Assembly (NCBI GenBank): GCA_023055355.1
Contig: JALJCS010000015.1
Coordinates: forward strand, 12,382,501 to 12,446,500
Source of the DNA: Agelaius tricolor
Taxonomy: Eukaryota; Chordata; Aves; Passeriformes; Icteridae
Reading direction: 5' to 3'
Length of the DNA stretch: 64,000 nucleotides
The notes under the pieces were generated by a model. The model saw only the letters and a program-made list of their open reading frames with translations. It made no database searches and had not been told where the DNA came from. This document shows, piece by piece, positions 58,936 to 64,000 of the stretch (position 1 is the stretch's first letter; every line of letters begins with the position of its first letter). The translations under genes and the position numbers were made by a program.

Positions 58936-58941
58936 ATTAAA
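58936..58941 (+). terminator. Candidate proximal poly(A) signal ATTAAA
   Basis: First plausible poly(A) hexamer, 345 bp after the stop codon, followed by T-rich sequence. It is the commonest variant hexamer; use is unproved. Confidence 0.4.
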
Positions 58942-60096
58942 CTTTTCTGACAGTAATAACTTCTTCAGATATTCATGCCACAACCTATTTTAAACCAACA
59001 ACACCTGAGCACTCTTAGATCTAAGGAAAGATTACATCTCAGTAATGACAAAAAGAGCAATTTTAACAATGTCCTCATGTCATTAGCTTTCTTGCCATAC
59101 TGTCCTTTGGGATGTGAGTTTGCATTCTTCTGAAAGTGCTTCATTTTCAGTGGTTTGTTATTAGTTCCTTCCTTGGTGAAGAGCATTGTCTTTGCTGTAC
59201 ATGTCCATGCCATTTTCTGACCAGTTTAATTGCACTGAAGCTGAAGAGCAGCAGGAAGAGAATTCCTGTTACAGTTACTAGTGCAGAACACAGCTTAATA
59301 TCACAGTGTACTTCATGAAAGAGATATTCCCTTATATCAACAATTGGAATGGCTTTATCATATGATCCACACTCTGCAGACTTTTCCAGCTAAGCATGAA
59401 AGCTACATCCAAATAGACAGATTTCATCTTTTTGTTGTATTTTGTTCCAAATGAAGAATGTAAAATACAATACAGAAGAAGGGATAATTTTAAAATTATA
59501 TAATTACCAAGTGGCGCAAAAAACCAATCTGGCTTTATTCCCCTGCTGTGAACATATTGTAATTTAATCAGGATTCACCTACCAAAACTTAGTAAGATTT
59601 TTGTTAACTAATTTAAAAGTATGTTTAGCTCTCTAAACCTATTCCAGCTCTGTTCTCAAGTAGTATTATGCAAAGTAGAGGATACAGAACAAACTCTGCA
59701 TTTGGGTGCTGTTCTTATTCTGTGGTCACTTGTCACTATAGTACCTTTCAAGTGATCACTACTTTGAGTAGCTTTGAGTTAGTTCTCAAATAATCTTGTG
59801 ATTATTTGTCACTAGGTCTAAAGTAATTTGCAGAGGCAGTAGCTTCTCTGCTGGATCCAACCCAGAGTTACCTCTGGACATTACCTCTGGTTTTTTTTTT
59901 GTCTGTACACATTCAGTTGAGCTTGTCTTTTAAACGTATGCAGTGCTTCCTCTTTTTTAAAAAAAGACCTTTTAAATAGATGGGCCTTTTTTATTTATAA
60001 AACAATTTTTGTTGTTTTCTTTTTTTAAATAGCCAAGTTCTAAAGTGCCAAGTGCTTTTAGGCCTTTTCCATTTAACATTGATTTCTGTTCAAAAT

Positions 60097-60102
60097 AATA
60101 AA
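60097..60102 (+). terminator. Candidate distal poly(A) signal AATAAA
   Basis: Canonical hexamer about 1.5 kb after the stop codon, with T/C-rich sequence just downstream. A second canonical hexamer lies at 60327-60332. Confidence 0.4.
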
Positions 60103-60777
60103 AGGGAAATTTCTCTCCTTATTCATTCTCTTCCTCCAACATATTCAATACTCCAGAATGAATCAAGTGTTGTCCTCCTCTTGAAGAGTCTCTGTGACAA
60201 ACAGTTTTATTTAAATAGGGATTTAAACCTAAAGAATACTTTTTTCTAATTATAAAGGAAGTCTTATTTTCTGGCCCAGCTGATGGCCAATAGCTGCTTA
60301 AACCCTGTTATTAAATGTATTTCAATAATAAAGGAATTCCAAATGTTGCAGTTCTAATGCTGTAATTACACAAGAGGCTAAATAGTGAAAATATGTTGAA
60401 GGCTTCAAAAAAGTAATCCCACCAACTTCTCAGTTAATCTCATTTTTATTGTTTGCCAAACTTCATGAGAATCCATTGTTTTAAAGCCTATTTTTCAACA
60501 ATACAGCTGCTTCAGTCACTGTCTTGGCATGGCTCAAAATCTTCTCAGCATAGATGTAATTATCAGGTTTAGAAACTTCTAGGGGCTGTTTAACATGGAG
60601 CTTTAATAGGTTGTCACTTTACACATTGTTTGGTTGGTTCATGATTGGAAATGCTAAAAACCTCCACCAATGTTCAGTTGTGACACAGTCCATCAGCACC
60701 ATCCCATGCAGGAAAAGTTACATTTCCTCACCACTCTGCTCTGACATAGGAGCAAAGCTACCATACAAGGGAATAAA

Positions 60778-63700
60778 TCAGCTTTAGCCAGTGTGTTTGG
60801 GTTTGATTGTGTTTTTAGTACTGACTCCCAAGGCAACTACCTACTGCATTATTTTTATTTCTGTTACTGTATTACTTTGGTTTAATGTAGTATTTATAGC
60901 TCAGGACTACATTGCACTATTGCCACCTTTTTCTGAGGTTTTCTAGGTAAAGAACTTGCAATCTATACAGAAGTCAAAAGACTTACCAAAGGAAGTAGGG
61001 ATCTTACTACCAGAAATAACCTGAATAAGACAATACATAGTGCATGACTGCATAGGTAGACTTTAAATTCAAGATGTTGCCCAAAGAAAGTCTCCCCCCA
61101 AGTAATGACTTCTGTTCTAGAGACAAATGTCTTCAATTCTCCACAGAATAAGATGATGAACTACCTCACACCTCTTGGATAATGAATGATGCCATTAGAC
61201 ACAAACAAGCATCTACACAAATTACAAATACTTCTGCAAAGACCAGGTTCTGTTCATTCCCTCCACTCAGTGATATGGTACAGACAGTCCAATAAGAAGC
61301 CATAGCATGGGCACCCACCTCCTCTCACCCACCTGCTTTGGGTCCCCAGGTACATTTTCAATATGGAAAATATCAAATGCCACAAACTCATCTCCCTTCA
61401 GTTAAAACATTTGTAGTTAGAAAGCAAGACCAAAGCCTCCAGTCATGTATTTATCATCCATGTCACTTAACTGCAAGTTTTCCCCTAACTCTGGTGACTT
61501 TTCAGCCCACAGCTCACCCTTTCCCTCAGCTGCACCTGTTTCAAGAGCAGACCCTCTCTGGGAAATGCCACTGTCCCAGATGCCCCCATGGAATTTTGTG
61601 CCTATTCTGTCTGAGTAGGCAGCCCACTTCCTAAAGAAGAAAATTTTTGGTACAAGCTGCAGAATCATCTGCTGGCTAATTATGTTGACTGTTTGGGTAA
61701 CAAGGCCATGGAAAGAATTCAGTAAAGCAGTTAGAGAGCTCATTTGACAGTTCTAGAAAATATTTCCTCAAAAGCCTTTTCTTAATCTGATAAAGGAAGC
61801 AGCTACCATATATCAGTATCTCTCTTCTGACCTTATTTTGACCAGTGAAAAAGACCTGCCTGTGATCCATGTTTCATCAATCCACAGAAAGTTAGTTAGC
61901 ACCAAGGAAAGAGACCCTCCATTCTCTCTTTGTACCCTTCCTTGCCATCATTCAGCCAGAGATTCTTCACATCCTTGGAACTACTTTAAAGCTACATTAC
62001 TAAAACTCCACAGATTTAAATTTCTGGAAGAAACAGTGAGCCTTTCAAGGCAATAATCCAAAAAGCACTAGTACCATTTATTACTGGACCCCTGTTTGAC
62101 CAATATCTTTTTGATCAGTCCTTCTTGTGTTCAATCATGACCTGAGACATACACCCTGGCAACACTTGAAAGACATCTCGCCATACCGAGGGATTCTGCA
62201 GGATATCCAGGATCAAACACACAGTATTTTAAATTTAGAATGCAGGAGAATGACTTGGCTGTTACTACTGTGCATGTTCCCTGACTGCACGTGCAATGTG
62301 TGGTGTGTGTACTTTTCCCAGAGGAAATTTCCTGTACTTGGTCATTTCTTCTCAGCAAAATACCATTTCAGTGTCATTATTTAAAAGGGGCAAGCCCAAA
62401 CACTTTGTATATGCATTTACTTCTCATGCTATTGTTTTGATATGAATTAAGGTTTTTTTTTTGTACTGTTAGGCTGTAGGAGGCCACATCAAAGTTATTT
62501 TGCTGTTAATGTCTCTTTTGCAGTTCTTTCAATTCATACAGCATAATTAGCAGATACTTGCTTTTATGGGAGTAGATAGCTTTCACTCATATCCTGGACT
62601 GCTTCACTAAATTTCATGAGGAATTGGCAAATGTTTAAGAACTCCTTTCCTAAGAACAAAATTAAAACTGTAGTTCAACAATTTCAAAAGAGGTGAGACT
62701 TAATATTTTATTTGTAGTGCCATGTTAAAACATTTTAAAGTGAGCCTGAAGGACCCAGATATTAGAAAGCTATTACAGTTCAACAAATGACAATATATAG
62801 CCCTACCTGAAATTGTGTGAACTCTGAGCCTCTCAGAGCAGTAAACTAGGATCTTTTTGTTCTTACACACTTTATTTTCTCAATACTAGGAATATTTGTG
62901 GTCTAGAGATCACCTCATGTATGAACTCAATTTTCTTAATGTGAAGGCTAATGTGATGTTTCAGATTAGATCCCTGAACAACTTAGGAGACTTTCTCAGC
63001 TACCTTCCTCTGATTCAGATCCACATCCCTGTTGGTGATTGTGAGCTTACCTAGCTAATTAGTGGAAAGTGATTAATTTGTACAGTGGTACTGGTCAAAT
63101 TTAGACCAAATTTATGTGCATCTAAATTCATCAGAGACTACTACAGAGAGCTACATGGGCAATAAAAGCATTCAATCAGTAAAAACATAACAGGGTAATA
63201 CAGTCACTTTTAAGTAGAGCATTTGATTGCTTTGCACCACCATTAAAAAGCAGACAGTGCTTAGACAGGCTGCAGTCACTGTGTGGCTGAGGAGCAGAAG
63301 CAGCCAAGGCACCAGAGGAATATAAATGACACAGATATGATTGGGTTCAGTGAAATTGAGCTCTTAGAAGGACATGGAGGACTCTAGAGCTGAGTGGCTG
63401 GGAAGAGCAGGGGATAAATGGAGTGGTTTATGCCTTGTGTACATTAACCATGACTGCATTAATTCCCATAAGAACAGGGGCCCTTTCCTGCCCAAGCACT
63501 CACAGCAAGACTGAGTCACCTGTGTGCTTTGCTTTCCTCCTTTAAGGTGTTTCTTTAGCTGCTGTACTAAACATGAGTTGCCTAATTTCATTATAAGGAA
63601 ACAGAATAAATTCCATGAATTACGAGAATTACTAAGCCTTAAGCTGGTGTTCTTTTGAAGGTGTCATGTTGTTTCTTGGTCACTGCCAAGAGGCATTAAG

Positions 63701-64000
63701 CTTGAAGGTGACCTGCATTTGTAATTTACCTTGCACTCTCTGTGAACCTTTCTGCAAGACTTAGCTCTCCTTTGCTACGGGCAATATCAGTTACAAAGAG
63801 AGAACCTCCAAACAATACATTTTGAAAATAAATCCTAATAGGTCTAATGAAGATTTGCCTTACAAATAAAAGCTTTACAGTGAGCATTTACTTGGTTTAC
63901 ACCAGTGTTTTACTTAATTTTTAATGCCTTTTTATAGCAGTGACTAGAATTTAACTTAGATAAGGGTACCTCTGTATAGGAAATATTTTAATATTTTTAC
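60778..64000. other. Downstream flank, no recognisable gene
   Basis: AT-rich sequence with only short frames (up to about 108 codons) and no recognised domain, RNA gene or repeat family. It may include the most distal SLC6A2 3' UTR or be intergenic. In many vertebrates the next genes are of other families, but none is visible here. Confidence 0.6.

Larger units (their letters stand above)
58592..60777 (+). other. SLC6A2: SLC6A2 3' UTR (3' end uncertain)
   Basis: Non-coding sequence after the stop. Candidate poly(A) signals on the sense strand: ATTAAA 58936-58941, AATAAA 60097-60102, AATAAA 60327-60332 and AATAAA 60772-60777. The 59.9-60.2 kb part is rich in T runs and ATTTA-type motifs. Mammalian NET makes transcripts with different 3' ends, so more than one signal may be used. 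Which ones are used here cannot be decided from sequence. Confidence 0.6.

Noticed and set aside
1..64000. CRISPR arrays, operons, phage or other prokaryotic defence systems
   Set aside because: Intron-split gene, CR1, solo LTR and CpG-island structure show a vertebrate nuclear genome. The only regular array (41121-42015) has no unique spacers.

Overview
This is a vertebrate nuclear window, almost certainly from a songbird (passerine). It carries one protein-coding gene that I can support: SLC6A2, the sodium/chloride-dependent noradrenaline transporter (NET), on the + strand. Its 14 coding exons run from 3367 to 58591 and join without a frameshift or internal stop into 1,890 nt, that is 629 residues plus TGA. 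Human NET has 617 residues, and all 12 extra residues here lie in the cytoplasmic N-terminus. Every intron is GT-AG. The bird assignment rests on two CR1 LINE fragments, the compact CpG-island first exon, and a solo LTR of a type I recognise from passerine genomes.

Layout. 1-2830 is upstream sequence with one AT/GT microsatellite and no recognisable gene. About 2830-3950 is a CpG island holding a GC-rich minisatellite (2918-3110), the presumed promoter and first coding exon. Intron 1 (3677-24991, 21.3 kb) is a third of the window. It holds a CR1 tail fragment, a 376-bp solo LTR with an intact 6-bp target duplication, a CpG-dense hairpin, a perfect CRE octamer, and a 59-bp sequence present twice in opposite orientation. 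Exons 2-5 follow across introns of 0.7-7.5 kb. Intron 3 contains a longer sense-oriented CR1 copy. Intron 5 ends with a striking array of 25 copies of a (TG)n/CACAGCCCTCCAGGGCAGCAG-type unit lying 197 bp before exon 6. Exons 6-14 complete the protein. From 58592 onward is the 3' UTR with several candidate poly(A) signals, grading into sequence where I recognise no gene.

Biology. NET retrieves noradrenaline, and also dopamine, from the extracellular space. Birds are reported to have lost the dopamine transporter gene SLC6A3, with NET proposed to compensate, so this locus may serve both neurotransmitters. Against that background four features merit attention: a Phe-to-Tyr change at the extracellular-gate aromatic (residue 329, human 317), an Asp in place of a regulated N-terminal Thr (residue 35, human Thr30), the promoter-side minisatellite with an upstream ORF overlapping a weak start codon, and the TG-rich array next to an exon with a poor polypyrimidine tract.

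I found no prokaryotic-type system, CRISPR array, operon, tRNA or rRNA. Nothing here looks like a wholly new biological system. The unusual content is in cis-regulatory repeats and a few residue changes of a well-known transporter. Comparisons with human NET are from memory.
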